A DNA stretch of 13,145 nucleotides from Scatosoma sp045656625 (GTDB lineage Bacteria > Bacillota > Clostridia > Christensenellales > Borkfalkiaceae): contig JAZORL010000009.1 of the NCBI GenBank assembly GCA_045656625.1, forward strand, positions 1 to 13,145, given 5' to 3'. The translations under genes and the position numbers were made by a program. Shown here in pieces: positions 13,029 to 13,145 of the stretch; positions within the stretch are counted from its first letter, which is position 1, and each line of letters opens with the position of its first letter. Below the pieces are notes generated by a model, which was not told the DNA's origin, ran no database searches, and saw nothing but the letters and a program-made list of their open reading frames with translations.

Positions 13029-13145
13029 TGTCATTTCGAGTCGCCCCCTCTATGTCATTTCGAGTCGCCCCCACTATGTCATTCTGAGGCGTACACCGCC
13101 GAAGAATCTCCTTCCAATCCCCCTCACGCCCCCTCTATGTCATTC
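13029..13145. repeat. 24-bp intergenic tandem repeat (TGTCATT family), cut by the right edge
   Basis: TGTCATTTCGAGTCGCCCCC begins at 13029 and again at 13053, exactly 24 bp apart. A third, diverged copy, TGTCATTCTGAG, begins at 13077, also in phase. TGTCATTC recurs at 13138 and runs off the window. The third copy continues to GAAGAATCTCC, resembling the widespread TGTCATTCTGAG...GAAGAATCT intergenic repeats. No reading frame here has a ribosome site. From 12929 to 13028 I see nothing beyond AT-rich sequence. Confidence 0.75.

Overview
The window reads as chromosomal DNA of an anaerobic, fermentative Clostridia-type Firmicute, possibly a Christensenellales-like uncultured lineage (an inference from gene content only). 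Supporting signs are an AddB-type nuclease subunit, the tilS-hpt pair, a rex-adhE pair, a protein derived from the [FeFe]-hydrogenase H-domain, two lipoproteins, purine-rich Shine-Dalgarno sites and sigma-A-like promoters with extended -10 elements. I see no tRNA, rRNA, CRISPR array, transposase or phage gene.

Layout: seven of the eight genes are on the minus strand. From the left edge: (1) 1-2761, an AddB-like PD-(D/E)XK nuclease running off the edge; (2) 2762-2926, a divergent promoter region; (3) 2927-3898, a plus-strand lipoprotein of unknown function; (4) 3922-3960, a bidirectional terminator; (5) 3967-5831, the tilS-hpt operon, whose promoter predicts a leaderless or nearly leaderless tilS mRNA; (6) 5832-5998, a gap with the adhE terminator and short palindromes; (7) 5999-9329, the rex-adhE operon, an NADH/NAD+ sensor followed by the NADH-consuming aldehyde/alcohol dehydrogenase it typically controls; (8) 9460-12798, a probable operon of a degenerate hydrogenase-domain protein, a lipoprotein solute-binding protein and an ABC permease; (9) 12799-13145, a promoter, a GC hairpin and a 24-bp intergenic tandem repeat cut by the right edge.

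Two proteins stand out. The solute-binding protein (10227-11240) appears circularly permuted: after the lipobox, the half that is normally C-terminal comes first and the half that is normally N-terminal comes last. The 501-aa protein at 11293-12798 has the sequence framework of the [FeFe]-hydrogenase catalytic domain but has lost two of the four H-cluster cysteines and the proton-relay cysteine. It carries an acidic 13-residue repeat array and a lysine/arginine-rich tail instead of ferredoxin modules. The ABC permease has no ATPase partner in the window.

Redox balance is a plausible shared theme of the right half (rex, adhE, hydrogenase-like protein), but only the rex-adhE link rests on established biology. 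The rest is inferred from adjacency.
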